From the NCBI RefSeq assembly GCF_004136315.1, contig NZ_CP029562.1:3247501-3311500 (forward strand): a DNA stretch of 64,000 bases, written 5' to 3'. A model generated the notes under the pieces. The model was not told the DNA's origin. It did not search any database and worked only from the letters and a program-made list of their open reading frames with translations. Every line of letters begins with the position of its first letter. Position 1 is the stretch's first letter. Shown here in pieces: positions 40,190-49,756 of this stretch. A program made the position numbers and the translations under genes. Origin of the DNA: Mesorhizobium sp. Pch-S (lineage in GTDB: Bacteria; Pseudomonadota; Alphaproteobacteria; Rhizobiales; Rhizobiaceae).

Positions 40190-41590
40190 GTGGACAGCCT
40201 AGCAAACGACATCGAGAAAAAAGCGGCGATCGTCGAAAAGCTGGCCGCGCTCTATCCGTGGATGAAGCCGTTCTATCCGCGCCCGCTTCGGGACTATGCA
40301 TCTCGCCTTTATACTGCTCCGGCCCGGACGACCTCGCCAGAATGTCGGACCATGGCCCTGCACAAACTGCTTGCCGTCATGAAAAAGGCCGCAATCCGAG
40401 CCGGGCTGCCGGCCGAAACTGCGGCTGAAGTCTGCAGGGACTTCAACGAACGTCGTGTGCTGCAGACCGGGCCGCATCTGCTCCTCCTTCTCGAACCCGA
40501 GGCCTTCTACACGCACGTCTTCAGCCTCTTAGGGCTGTCCGCCCACAATAGCTTGAGCTACGTCTCCTACGCGGTTTCGACGATGAGCTTGGTGGAACGA
40601 GCGCGTAAAGGACCCGGCTGGCTGACCGTCGATGGCAGGGCCATCAACGTCTTTGGTCTCAGTCGAAGTCGCATGATCGGCTACAGCCTGCTCACGGGGA
40701 ACGGACCTTACCGCTTCGAACTGGCATCCATGGACGACGGCGAGCAGGGCGACGCACTGCTCTATCTGCGCAACCTTCTTCCAGAAGCGCAGTTCGAGCG
40801 GCCCGCTCAGGCCATCAAGGCGGCGAACCTGTCGCTATGGCCGCGGCTGTTTGGAAATCGTTTCACTTTCCTGCAACTCGACGATGAAGATGGTGCGGAG
40901 CTGGTGGCGGATCACCTGTCGGAGCGTTCTTCCTGGCTGCGCACGCGACTGGTGGAAAGTCCCAAGATGGCATCGAGCATCTTGGAGATCATGGACCATT
41001 TGGCCGCAGGTGCTTGGGCCGGCTGGTTCACCCGTGGTACCGATTTTTTCTGGGCGTATGAAAATGGCAAACGCCTGCCCCTTCGTTTGGTAGGACGTGA
41101 CCTGGTTCACCAGGATACGGGTGCAAGGGTGGTGCCCTTCGAGCCGGCCGAACTCGTCGAGAAGCTGCTGAACCGCAGTCTCGTCCCGAACATGTTCCTT
41201 GCTTTCCTGGTGTTGGCGATCCTGCCTGGCGTGCGGGTACTCGGCGGGAGCCATCAGCCCATTTACTATCCTCTGATGCGCTATGTGGTGGTGCGTGCGA
41301 TCGATGCTCTTGGCGTCGATGCGGAACTTCGACAAGCCATGGAGTTAGACGATCTGCCGGGAGCGTGGGGACACCGGGTCCTTGACGACAGCACCTCTCC
41401 CAGCGAATTGCTTGGTCATGGAGGCTCGAGGAAAAGCGACGCCCTGATCGGCAAGTGCGGCGATCTCGCCTTGATGGACGCGTGCGGGGCGATGAACAGC
41501 TTCACGCAGGATGAAGCCTGGGCAAAGTTGGCGACGCAATTGGACAGGGGCGTTGTTTCGGCAACCGATCCTGAGTGGGCGCTCGCCTGA
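40190..41590 (+). CDS. Unrecognised 466-aa protein linked to MFS transporter
   Basis: Soluble and helical, with no family I can name. Visible features: N-terminal ALYPWMKPFYPRPLRDYASRLY, a conserved-looking block TGPHLLLLLEPEAFYTHVFSLLG and SLSYVSYAVSTMSLVERARKGPGWL, WAYENGKRLPLRLVGRDLVHQ near residue 290, and a C-terminal GSHQPIYYPLMRY followed by WGHRVLDD. It starts with GTG one base after the MFS stop, which implies coupling. It could be a biosynthetic enzyme whose product the MFS protein exports; this is inference from context. Confidence 0.8.
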   Translation: MDSLANDIEKKAAIVEKLAALYPWMKPFYPRPLRDYASRLYTAPARTTSPECRTMALHKLLAVMKKAAIRAGLPAETAAEVCRDFNERRVLQTGPHLLLLLEPEAFYTHVFSLLGLSAHNSLSYVSYAVSTMSLVERARKGPGWLTVDGRAINVFGLSRSRMIGYSLLTGNGPYRFELASMDDGEQGDALLYLRNLLPEAQFERPAQAIKAANLSLWPRLFGNRFTFLQLDDEDGAELVADHLSERSSWLRTRLVESPKMASSILEIMDHLAAGAWAGWFTRGTDFFWAYENGKRLPLRLVGRDLVHQDTGARVVPFEPAELVEKLLNRSLVPNMFLAFLVLAILPGVRVLGGSHQPIYYPLMRYVVVRAIDALGVDAELRQAMELDDLPGAWGHRVLDDSTSPSELLGHGGSRKSDALIGKCGDLALMDACGAMNSFTQDEAWAKLATQLDRGVVSATDPEWALA

Positions 41591-41662
41591 TGGGTGACCA
41601 GCGACTGTTGCGCCTTACCTGTCCCGGTTCCCGGATGCTCGCCGAACGAATGGACGAGGAAA

Positions 41663-42802
41663 TCACGCGGTGATCTTGTCGGCCCAGGCCCGTAAATCGC
41701 CGACGAAGGCGTCAGGCTGTTCAGTCGGGGGAAAGTGGCCGCCACGGGAGTGCTCGCCCCAATGCATCAGATTGCACGCGCGCTCGACAAGAGAGCGTGG
41801 CGGGGCTGGATGTCGCGGGTCTGGCCAACACGCATAGCCCGTTGGTACCTCGATCCGCCGCCCTTTCGGCAGTACCCTGCTGTTTGCTTTTTCCGATGCG
41901 GTGTAGAGCCAAGTCGATGTCACGAACGTATCGGTCATCACATAAAGCATGACGCTGGTCAGCAACCTGTCGCGACTGAAGGTTTCAAGCAGCGGTTGCC
42001 CGTGCAGATCTGCCCAGTCGTGGAACCGCTCGAGTATCCACGCAGCCTGGGCTACCGGCTGGCCGTGCATTGCATAAGCAAGCGACTGCACCCGTGTTGC
42101 TTGAAGGTGCGAATACGCTCCGAGCTGCTTATCGCGATCGGCATAAAGCTGAAACCAGCGTCGTTCTGTTTCGTCGACAGGGGCGTCCTCGGGAACGGTT
42201 CCGAGATAATCAATATGCAGTCCGCGAAGCGACTGGGCATGGTCCAGCGCCATCCATGCACCGATCAGCACTCCCCAGTCGGTCCCATGGACGAGGTAAC
42301 GGTCATATCCCAAAACCTCGCGCATCAGGCGATCGAACAAGGTTCCGATGCGTGGCGGAGCCATCAAGTGTCTGGGTCTCCCGGAAAAGCCGTATCCCGG
42401 TAGCGATGGGATGATGACGTCGAACGCATCGTCAGCGTGGCCGCCATTGCGAGACGGAAAAGCCAGCGCCTCGACTGCAGGCCAGAACTCATAGGTCGAG
42501 CCCGGCCAGCCATGGATGAGCAGGAGAGGGCGCTTGCCATCAGCCTCGCCCCTGACGTGAACGAAGTGGAGTGTCTGCCCCTCGATTTCCGCCGTGAATT
42601 GCGCAAAGCGGTTGAGTTCTCGCACCATGGCTTCGAAATCAAATTCACCCGCCCAATAGGCACAGAGATCGCGCAGCGTTCGGGCATCGCAGCCGTGAGA
42701 CCAGCCGCTGTCGCCGGGCTGATCGGGGAACCGATACGACCGTACCTGCGCCCTCAACGCATCGGCAGCTTTCTTCGTCCACTCCACTTTGAATGGTTTC
42801 AT
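41663..42802 (-). CDS. Epoxide hydrolase (EHN domain, alpha/beta hydrolase)
   Basis: A 379-aa protein. An N-terminal epoxide-hydrolase domain (residues 1-105) is followed by an alpha/beta hydrolase fold with the oxyanion motif HGWPGS and nucleophile Asp in HGTDWGVLIG (HGGDWG in many relatives). A late GGHFPPTEQPDAFVGDLRAW holds the catalytic His. Opens epoxides to diols; the natural substrate is unknown. Convergent with the 466-aa gene. Confidence 0.9.
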   Translation of the reverse strand: MKPFKVEWTKKAADALRAQVRSYRFPDQPGDSGWSHGCDARTLRDLCAYWAGEFDFEAMVRELNRFAQFTAEIEGQTLHFVHVRGEADGKRPLLLIHGWPGSTYEFWPAVEALAFPSRNGGHADDAFDVIIPSLPGYGFSGRPRHLMAPPRIGTLFDRLMREVLGYDRYLVHGTDWGVLIGAWMALDHAQSLRGLHIDYLGTVPEDAPVDETERRWFQLYADRDKQLGAYSHLQATRVQSLAYAMHGQPVAQAAWILERFHDWADLHGQPLLETFSRDRLLTSVMLYVMTDTFVTSTWLYTASEKANSRVLPKGRRIEVPTGYACWPDPRHPAPPRSLVERACNLMHWGEHSRGGHFPPTEQPDAFVGDLRAWADKITA

Positions 42803-42894
42803 GACCGGCGGTCCACTTCACGGTGAAAAACGACGGCGCTTTGCATCGATTGATAATGGTGAGCCTGGCTGCTTGTTGCGGGCAGCAAGCTCGA

Positions 42895-43176
42895 TCACGC
42901 TGACAGCCATTCATCGGCAGCTTTTGCCGCCGCCAATTCCATTGCGTCGGGCGCGAGGATGCCCGTTTTCTTGGTGAAGGCTTCGAATGCGAGGCGTGCC
43001 AGAGGTACACTGCCTTCGGTGAGAGCTGCACGAACTGCAGACAGAGCCTGCTCGTGCGTCGGGCTTCGCGAACCGACCCATTCGTTGAGGATTTCAAAGG
43101 CCTCTTCGACGGTTTCCACATCGCGTGGAAATCCAAGGCCGACAAAAATGGAAACGGGTTTCGCGAAAGGCTTCAT
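42895..43176 (-). CDS. DUF982 protein (copy 1)
   Basis: A 93-aa protein MKPFAKPVSIFVGLGFPRDVETVEEAFEIL... of the small rhizobial DUF982 family. The ATG at 43176 has GAGG 7 nt upstream. It is divergent from the AI-2E-type permease. A relative at 51933 shares VGLGFPR and the layout. Function unknown. Confidence 0.85.
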   Translation of the reverse strand: MKPFAKPVSIFVGLGFPRDVETVEEAFEILNEWVGSRSPTHEQALSAVRAALTEGSVPLARLAFEAFTKKTGILAPDAMELAAAKAADEWLSA

Positions 43177-43378
43177 GGGACTTCCTCGTTTGGTGGGCAA
43201 CACCGAAACTATCCGGCTTGCTTAGAACGGACGATCCGCCAGTTCGTTCAAACGATTTCAACCCTTCGGAGGAGGGAAGCGCATCCAATAGACGATATGC
43301 CTATGCCATCCAGGGCAACCTAATATCACTCATACAGTCCGTCGGCCGTTTCATGTTAGGAATGGCTCACGCACCATA

Positions 43379-45352
43379 ATGGCGAAGCTCAACCACATGA
43401 TTTCGTCTTCGTACATGACTGCCCGACTCGCGACTGTTGCCACGGTGATCGCCGCGATCGTGGTTCTTTATGAGGCAAAGGAGTTGCTGCTCCCGCTGGC
43501 GATCGCGGTGCTGCTGACATTTGCACTGGCTCCGATCGTCTCCTTCCTCCGGAAAATGAAGCTGCCGCGGCTGGCGGCTGTGATCGGGGCCGTTGCCTGC
43601 GCCTTCGCGGTCATCTCGATCTTCAGCCTCATCCTGGCTGCCCAGGTCAGCCAGGTCGCGCAGGATATCCCGAAGTACCAATACAACATCGTGGAGAAGA
43701 TCCGGATCTTGAAAGAAACCGGATCGGAGGACGGCATCATCAGCCGCCTCGGGCGTGTGTTCGAGCGCGTCAACACCGAAATCAATGAATCCGCTTCCAC
43801 TGCGGCCAAAGCAAACGCGCCCTCTGAGGGCGAGCAGACGCCATTGCTGGTTCAGATATTTTCTCCCCAGCGTCCCATCGAGACGTTGCGGAACATTATC
43901 GAACCTTTGATTGGCCCCTTGGCCACGACCGGCCTCGTGATCGTCATCGTGATCTTCATGCTGCTCGAGCGCGAAGAGCTGCGCGATCGCTTCATTCGCC
44001 TTGTCGGCTACAGCGATCTTCATCGAACCACGCAGGCTTTGCAGGACGCAGGCAGCCGCGTCGGCAAATACCTGCTGATGCAGCTGGTTGTGAACATCAC
44101 CTTTGGCGTGCCCTTGGCGGCAGGCCTGTGGCTTCTCGGCATTCCCAACGCCTTGTTATGGGGCATGCTCGCCATCGTTTTCCGCTTCGTACCCTATATC
44201 GGGCCGGTCATTGCAGCGGTGATCCCCCTGTTCCTGGCGTTCGCGGTGGCTCCCGACTGGTCGTTGCTGATCTGGACGGCCGGATTGTTCATCTTGCTTG
44301 AGCTCTTGAGCAACAATGTCGTCGAGCCTTGGCTTTACGGCTCCCGCACCGGGCTGTCGCCGCTCGCGATCATCGTTGCAGCGGTGTTTTGGGCATGGCT
44401 TTGGGGTCCGATAGGATTGGTGCTTTCAACGCCATTGACGGTTTGCCTGGTCGTGCTGGGCCGGCACGTGCCTCAGTTCGAGTTCCTTCAGATCCTGCTC
44501 GGCGATGAGCCGGTGCTCGATCCTTACGAACGCCTGTATCAGCGCCTGCTGGCGGATGATCTCGATGAGGCCACCGACAACGCTGAACAGATGCTCGAGG
44601 AGAAATACCTGATTGAGTATCACGCTGCCGTCAGCATACCGGCTCTGTTGCTCGGCGAACAGGATCGGGCCCGGGGAGCACTGACAAAGAGCCAATTGGC
44701 GGACCTCGCCGAAAATGCACGCGAAGTCGTAGCCAATCTGAATGAGATCGCAACGGAAGAAGAGGAAGACCAGCAAGACCATCAGGAAGAGGGCAAGGAT
44801 AGCAAAGCCGCAAGCAAGACCGATGAGGAGGGGGAAGACGAGTTCGACATCGATCTTCCGGACGGTTCCGGCAAATCGGTTCTCTGCATCGGCGGGCATA
44901 GCGAGCTGGACGACGTTGCGGCCGTGATACTGGCGCAGGTCATTTCCATCGAAGGGGCCGAATGCGAGGCGGTCGGCCACCGCGACCTCGTTGCAGCCAG
45001 AATGCGCAGCCTGCCGCTGGAGGGGCGCAATTCCATCGTCTTAGGCTTTTTGAACCCCGACTCCCTGAAATATTCCAGATTCGCAGTGCGGCGCCTGCGG
45101 CGTCTGGCCCCTCATGCCCGCATCGGTCTCGTCCTGTGGACGTCGCCCGGGAGTGAGCAGCCGTTCGACGAGAAGGATCTCGCCGACAGACTGGAGGCCG
45201 ACTTCATAGCATTCAGCCTGGTGGACTGTGTCGTCGCAGCGCTGTCAGACGAAAAGCCGCGTCAGGACAAACCAAAAAGGCAGAGAAGCATCCGTCGTTC
45301 GCGTTCAGCGACCTCGGTACCGTCAAAAGCCGAACCGGTGACGGAAGCGTAA
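43379..45352 (+). CDS. AI-2E/PerM-family permease with long C-terminal extension
   Basis: A 657-aa protein. Residues about 20-360 form the AI-2E transporter family: pairs of helices (IAAIVVLYEAKELLLPLAIAVLL, TTGLVIVIVIFMLLE) and VFRFVPYIGPVIAAVIPLFLAF, then LSNNVVEPWLYGSRTGLSPLA. The rest is cytosolic: a tandem helical part, a very acidic low-complexity linker (EEEEDQQDHQEEGKD), and a Rossmann-like domain (KSVLCIGGHSELDDVAAVIL). Substrate unknown; the family includes exporters and Na+/H+ antiporters. A decayed copy of the last domain lies at 51175-51438. Confidence 0.88.
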   Translation: MAKLNHMISSSYMTARLATVATVIAAIVVLYEAKELLLPLAIAVLLTFALAPIVSFLRKMKLPRLAAVIGAVACAFAVISIFSLILAAQVSQVAQDIPKYQYNIVEKIRILKETGSEDGIISRLGRVFERVNTEINESASTAAKANAPSEGEQTPLLVQIFSPQRPIETLRNIIEPLIGPLATTGLVIVIVIFMLLEREELRDRFIRLVGYSDLHRTTQALQDAGSRVGKYLLMQLVVNITFGVPLAAGLWLLGIPNALLWGMLAIVFRFVPYIGPVIAAVIPLFLAFAVAPDWSLLIWTAGLFILLELLSNNVVEPWLYGSRTGLSPLAIIVAAVFWAWLWGPIGLVLSTPLTVCLVVLGRHVPQFEFLQILLGDEPVLDPYERLYQRLLADDLDEATDNAEQMLEEKYLIEYHAAVSIPALLLGEQDRARGALTKSQLADLAENAREVVANLNEIATEEEEDQQDHQEEGKDSKAASKTDEEGEDEFDIDLPDGSGKSVLCIGGHSELDDVAAVILAQVISIEGAECEAVGHRDLVAARMRSLPLEGRNSIVLGFLNPDSLKYSRFAVRRLRRLAPHARIGLVLWTSPGSEQPFDEKDLADRLEADFIAFSLVDCVVAALSDEKPRQDKPKRQRSIRRSRSATSVPSKAEPVTEA

Positions 45353-45443
45353 CTTGGCCAATTGCAGATGCCAACCTTGACCGGTCGGGCAGGGCTTTCG
45401 AAAAAGTAGAAAAGAACTCATCTTCCAGTTATCAGGTTCCTCG

Positions 45444-46364
45444 TCAAACAGCAGAAACTTCATAGTGTCCGAGGTAATCGGACTTCAACGAATCGCGCAG
45501 CCTGTTGGCTGCCACGCTCAGGAATCCGTCACGGCGCGTAACCAGAAAGATCGGGATGGTGAGCGTCAAATCCCTTACATCGATCGTGGCGAGCGTGCCC
45601 GCCGCCCGCTCTTCGGCGACAGCGCTTTCCGTCATCAATGCGAGCCCAAATCCTGCCTCGACGAGCCGCTTCTGCGCGGTCAGGCTGTCGACAGGGGTCC
45701 ATTCGATTTCGCCGAGACCAAACGTCTGGAAGACGCTGAACACGTGCGACGCCCAGATCTCGCGTTGCCCTGGGATTTCCGGAAAGGCTAGCCAACGCTC
45801 GCTGACGAGTTCAGCGAGCGACTTGATCGAACGGCCGGCCAGCTCATGGTCCATGGAGCAGGCGACCGCCATCTTTTCAAGGCCAAGGCGTTCGTAATGC
45901 AGGTCAGGCGAACGGTCGCGGTCGTAGCGAATGCCGATGGTGGCTTCGCCGCGCCGCACCAGATCGCTCACTTCCGTGCTGCGCGTCGTCTGCAACGCCA
46001 GGTCCACGGACGGACAATCGGCGGCGAAACGCTTCAAGATGCTGGTCAGGCTTGTGCTTGCCAGGGTGCCGACCACCGCCAGCGACAAGGGGCCGGCATT
46101 CTCGGTCTTGAGGGCACTTACAGCCGTCTCGGCATCCTGGAGGGCCGCAAGCGCGCGCTCGGCATAAGGTAGCAGGACGCGTCCCGCTTGGCTGAGCGCA
46201 ATGCCGTTGGACGTGCGCTCGAAGAGCGACATGCCGAGCTCCTGCTCAAGCAGGCTGATCCGGTGCGAGATGGCCGGCTGGGTGCGGTTCAAAGCGCGAG
46301 CTGCATTGGAGAAGCCACGCTGCCGGTAGACCATCAGAAACGTGTTCAGTGCTTCGCCATCCAT
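45444..46364 (-). CDS. LysR-family regulator, divergent from PEP mutase-family gene
   Basis: A 306-aa regulator. N-terminal helix-turn-helix FSNAARALNRTQPAISHRISLLEQELGMSLFER and a full substrate domain. It faces away from the isocitrate lyase/PEP mutase-family gene across a 107-bp promoter region, the classic arrangement for LysR control of the neighbouring gene. Confidence 0.92.
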   Translation of the reverse strand: MDGEALNTFLMVYRQRGFSNAARALNRTQPAISHRISLLEQELGMSLFERTSNGIALSQAGRVLLPYAERALAALQDAETAVSALKTENAGPLSLAVVGTLASTSLTSILKRFAADCPSVDLALQTTRSTEVSDLVRRGEATIGIRYDRDRSPDLHYERLGLEKMAVACSMDHELAGRSIKSLAELVSERWLAFPEIPGQREIWASHVFSVFQTFGLGEIEWTPVDSLTAQKRLVEAGFGLALMTESAVAEERAAGTLATIDVRDLTLTIPIFLVTRRDGFLSVAANRLRDSLKSDYLGHYEVSAV

Positions 46365-46471
46365 GAGTTTGCTATAAATGATATCTATGGGGCTGACAAA
46401 TATTAGAAATTGGACGAATGCCGTTGCGCCAAATAGGACTGTCCTCGCTCGCCAATTGCAGAGGAAATCCG
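46365..46471. promoter_or_regulatory. Divergent promoter region LysR / PEP mutase-family gene
   Basis: 107 bp, AT-rich compared with the neighbours. It contains ATAAATGATATCTAT (about 46373-46387), partly dyadic, and could carry T-N11-A LysR sites. Site assignment is tentative. Confidence 0.35.
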
Positions 46472-47317
46472 ATGATGGCCGTCCAGATCGAAAAGGTGAA
46501 AACGTTCAAGGCCCTTCACGCGGCGGAGCGCGGTTTCGTCATGCCAAACGCCTGGGATGCCGGAAGTGCAGTCGTTCTAGCGAGTGGTGGCGTCTCAGCG
46601 ATCGGAACCACCAGCGCCGGTATTGCCTTCTCGCTTGGCAAACCCGACTTTGACATTCGCGATGCCGCCTCGGTGCTGACGCGCGAGGAAATGTTCCAGC
46701 GGCTTCGGCAGATCGTCGAGGCCGTTCCGCTTCCGGTCAATGGGGACCTGGAAGACGGCTATGGCGCCGAACCCCAGTCGGTTGCCGAAACCATTGGTCT
46801 TGCCATGGCGGTGGGCCTGGCAGGCGGAAATATCGAGGACAACAATCCGCGCGCCGAAGGCCTTTATGAAGAGGTGCTTTCAGTTGAACGCATAAAGGCA
46901 GCAAAAGCCACAATCGAGGCGAGCGGCGGTGACTTCGTCCTGAACGCCAAGATCGACGCATTCCTTGTCGGCATGGCCGATCCGCTGGGCACGGCCATAA
47001 GGCGCGCCAACCTCTATCTGGAGGCAGGGGCTGACTGCGTCTACCCCTGCGGGCCCAATGACCTCGACACCATCAAGACCCTGGTCCGTGAAATCGCCGG
47101 GCCGGTCAACATCGTCATCGGCTGGGGCACCATTCCTTTGAGCGTACCTGTCTTGCTCGACATTGGCGTGAAACGCGTGAGCCTTGGAGGCAGCATCGCG
47201 CGATCCGCACTGGGCCTTGTTCGCCGCAGCGTCCGCGAGTTGTGCGACGAAGGCACCATCAAGTTTGCTGCCGATCAGATCGGCCAGCAGGAACTGAACG
47301 CTCTCTTCTCCAGATGA
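46472..47317 (+). CDS. Isocitrate lyase/PEP mutase-family enzyme
   Basis: A 281-aa TIM-barrel protein of the oxaloacetate decarboxylase/PEP phosphonomutase family: FVMPNAWDAGSAVVLASGG, NGDLEDGYG (metal-binding acids), GGNIEDNNPR, NAKIDAF and DCVYPCGPNDL. It lacks the KKCGH signature of true isocitrate lyase. It should act on a 2-oxo or phosphonate-type C-C or C-P bond; substrate not predictable. ATG 46472 has GAGG 7 nt upstream. Likely target of the divergent LysR. Confidence 0.88.
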   Translation: MMAVQIEKVKTFKALHAAERGFVMPNAWDAGSAVVLASGGVSAIGTTSAGIAFSLGKPDFDIRDAASVLTREEMFQRLRQIVEAVPLPVNGDLEDGYGAEPQSVAETIGLAMAVGLAGGNIEDNNPRAEGLYEEVLSVERIKAAKATIEASGGDFVLNAKIDAFLVGMADPLGTAIRRANLYLEAGADCVYPCGPNDLDTIKTLVREIAGPVNIVIGWGTIPLSVPVLLDIGVKRVSLGGSIARSALGLVRRSVRELCDEGTIKFAADQIGQQELNALFSR

Positions 47318-47478
47318 TCGCTCGCTGGCAGATCTGGTAGCCAGAGCGGCTTGGTCTGCCGGGCGGCCGATCCACGCAAGGCAATTCCGACAAGGCGATT
47401 CCGACGAAATATCACGGCTGAGAAACCGCAACGCCGGACCAATGACGCGCGCATGGGTTCCACGAAAAGGGGGATGGA

Positions 47479-48504
47479 ATGATGAAACTGCTGAAGCTGC
47501 TGCTCACCGTACCGCTGACTGCACTTGCGATGCCGGTGGTCGCGGGCACACTCGAGAACGTCAAGGCCGCCGGTTTCGTCAAGTGCGGCGTCAGCACGGG
47601 CGTCCCCGGGTTTTCTGCTCCAGATGAGAAAGGCGAGTGGTCAGGCCTCGACGTCGATCTTTGTCGCGCCGTCGCGGCCGCGATCTTCGATGACCCCAAG
47701 GCAGTGAAATTCGCCCCCTTGTCGGCCAAGGAGCGGTTCACGGCCATCCAATCGGGTGAGGTCGATATTCTTCAGTACAACACCACGTGGTCGCTGGGTC
47801 GTGACACGGCTCTTGGCCTCAACTTCCGCGCCGTCAATTATTATGACGGCCAGGGTTTCATGATCAACTCCAGGAAGTTGCCCGCAGTAAAATCTGCCCG
47901 GCAACTGACGGGCGCTTCGGTCTGTGTTCAAACAGGCACCACCAGCGAACTGAACGTTGCCGACTACTTCAAGGCCAATGGGATGGAGTACAATCCTGTG
48001 GTCTTTGAAAAACTCGAGGAAATCAGGTCCGCATACGATGCCGGTCGCTGTGACGTCGTCACCATCGACCAGTCGGCGCTGTACAGCGTGCGCCTGACGC
48101 TCGCCAATCCAGCCGAGCACCTCGTCCTTCCCGAGGTCATTTCCAAGGAACCGCTTGGATCGGCAGTCCGCCAGGGCGACGACAAATGGTTCGATGTGGT
48201 GAGCTGGGCGCACTACGCGATGGTGACCGCGGAGGAACTGGGCATTACCCAGGCCAATGTTGGCGACATGAAAGTCAACGGCAGTCCCGAAGTCAAACGG
48301 GTGCTCGGTCAGGAGGCCGGCAGCCAGTTGGGCGCCGATCTTGGTCTCGACCGCGACTGGGTTGCCCGCATTGTCAGCCACGTCGGCAATTACGGCGAGG
48401 TTTTCGAGCGCGATCTCGGAGCCGGCAGCCCGTTGAAGATCGCGCGGGGCATCAACGCGCTGTGGGTCAATGGCGGTCTGCAATATGCGCCGCCGTTGCG
48501 CTGA
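47479..48504 (+). CDS. Amino-acid ABC-type substrate-binding protein (AapJ-like), orphan
   Basis: A 341-aa periplasmic binding protein: signal peptide (KLLKLLLTVPLTALAMPVVAG), GFVKCGVSTGVPGFSAPDEKG, GLDVDLCRAVAAAIF and RFTAIQSGEVDILQYNTTWS. It is close to general amino-acid binding proteins (AapJ/BztA). No permease or ATPase gene lies nearby, so it must either share a distant transporter or act as a sensor or scavenger. It is the first gene of the run SBP-PLP lyase-P450. Confidence 0.9.
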   Translation: MMKLLKLLLTVPLTALAMPVVAGTLENVKAAGFVKCGVSTGVPGFSAPDEKGEWSGLDVDLCRAVAAAIFDDPKAVKFAPLSAKERFTAIQSGEVDILQYNTTWSLGRDTALGLNFRAVNYYDGQGFMINSRKLPAVKSARQLTGASVCVQTGTTSELNVADYFKANGMEYNPVVFEKLEEIRSAYDAGRCDVVTIDQSALYSVRLTLANPAEHLVLPEVISKEPLGSAVRQGDDKWFDVVSWAHYAMVTAEELGITQANVGDMKVNGSPEVKRVLGQEAGSQLGADLGLDRDWVARIVSHVGNYGEVFERDLGAGSPLKIARGINALWVNGGLQYAPPLR

Positions 48505-48542
48505 GAGTTGTAGTTCCAGTTGCGTGACTGCGGAGAGACCGG

Positions 48543-49745
48543 ATGATGGCTGATGGAGAAAGCTTCGCCAAAACTGGCATGAACACGAAGCTGGCGCATA
48601 TCGGCTATGAGCCCCATGGTTACTTCGGTTTCGTCAATCCACCTGTGGTTCATGCATCGACGGTGCTTTTCCCGAACGCCCGAACGATGGCGACACGGGA
48701 CCAACCATACATCTATGCGACCCTCGGAACGCCGACCAGCAATGCGCTTTGCCGTGCAGTCGACACGCTGGAGGGATCGGCCGGCACTGTCCTGGTGCCG
48801 TCTGGCCAGGCGGCTGTCGCTTTGCCAATGATGGCCTTTCTTGCGGCAGGCGACCACGTGCTGATCACGGATTGCGTCTATGCGCCGACCCGCCAGTTCG
48901 CCGACCTTGTCCTGAGGCGCATGGGCATCGAGGTGGAATACTACGAGCCGCGTATCGGTGCCGGCATCAAACGGCTGCTGCGGTCCAACACCAAAGTGGT
49001 CTTCACCGAGTCGCCAGCCTCCAACACGTTCGAAGTGCAGGATATCCCGGCAATTTCCAGTGCCGCTCATGCCGCCAACGCCATTGTCATGATGGACAAT
49101 ACCTGGGCGACACCGCTGTTGTTCACGCCACTCGACCACGGTGTCGATATTTCGGTGCATGCAGCGACGAAATATCCTGGCGGCCATGCCGACCTGCTGC
49201 TTGGTATGGTCTCGGCGAACGCCGCGACCTGGCCGCGGCTGTGGGAGATGTTCCTGGCGTTGGGCATTCCTGCCGCACCCGATGATAGCTATCAGGTACT
49301 GCGTGGCCTGCGGACAATGGGCGTGCGACTGGCCCATCATCAGAAAAGCGCAATCGAGATCGCCTCATGGCTTGAACATCAGCCTGGCATTGCGCGGGTT
49401 CTCCATCCTGCTCTTTCTAGCCATCCCGACCATGCCATCTGGAAACGGGATTTCTCGGGTGCGAGCGGGGTATTCTCGATGGTCCTGGCAAGCGCATCGC
49501 AGGCGCATGCATTTCTCGATGCACTCAGGATATTCGGCCTGGGGTATTCATGGGGCAGTTATGGCAGCCTTGCCATGCAGGCGGATCTCGCGGATCGGAC
49601 CGTCGCGGATAGAGCGTTCGACGGCGCGTTGATCCGCCTGCAGATAGGTCTCGAAGACATCGAGGATCTCAAACAGGATCTGGCGCGTGGACTGAAAGCT
49701 GCGGGATGCGCGGCTCAGCCCTTGCTCGATCAAGCGGTCTTGTGA
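48543..49745 (+). CDS. Cystathionine beta-lyase-type PLP enzyme
   Basis: A 400-aa Cys/Met-metabolism PLP enzyme. PLP-lysine is Lys210 in SVHAATKYPGGHADL. Asp in VMMDNTWATPL pairs with the pyridine nitrogen. The phosphate-binding loop is VPSGQAAVAL. The Tyr-x-Arg of many relatives reads YATLGTPT here, so the phosphate-binding Arg from the partner subunit seems absent. Probably a C-S lyase, but it could use another amino acid. It lies 38 bp after the SBP gene and 11 bp before the P450. Confidence 0.88.
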   Translation: MMADGESFAKTGMNTKLAHIGYEPHGYFGFVNPPVVHASTVLFPNARTMATRDQPYIYATLGTPTSNALCRAVDTLEGSAGTVLVPSGQAAVALPMMAFLAAGDHVLITDCVYAPTRQFADLVLRRMGIEVEYYEPRIGAGIKRLLRSNTKVVFTESPASNTFEVQDIPAISSAAHAANAIVMMDNTWATPLLFTPLDHGVDISVHAATKYPGGHADLLLGMVSANAATWPRLWEMFLALGIPAAPDDSYQVLRGLRTMGVRLAHHQKSAIEIASWLEHQPGIARVLHPALSSHPDHAIWKRDFSGASGVFSMVLASASQAHAFLDALRIFGLGYSWGSYGSLAMQADLADRTVADRAFDGALIRLQIGLEDIEDLKQDLARGLKAAGCAAQPLLDQAVL

Positions 49746-49756
49746 GGAGATTCGAA

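Noticed and set aside
40190..41590. 466-aa protein as an IucA/IucC siderophore synthetase
   Set aside because: It is too short and lacks the ATP-binding motifs of that family.
42895..43176. DUF982 pair as a toxin-antitoxin system with the permease
   Set aside because: Divergent promoters and a large permease do not fit known toxin-antitoxin layouts.
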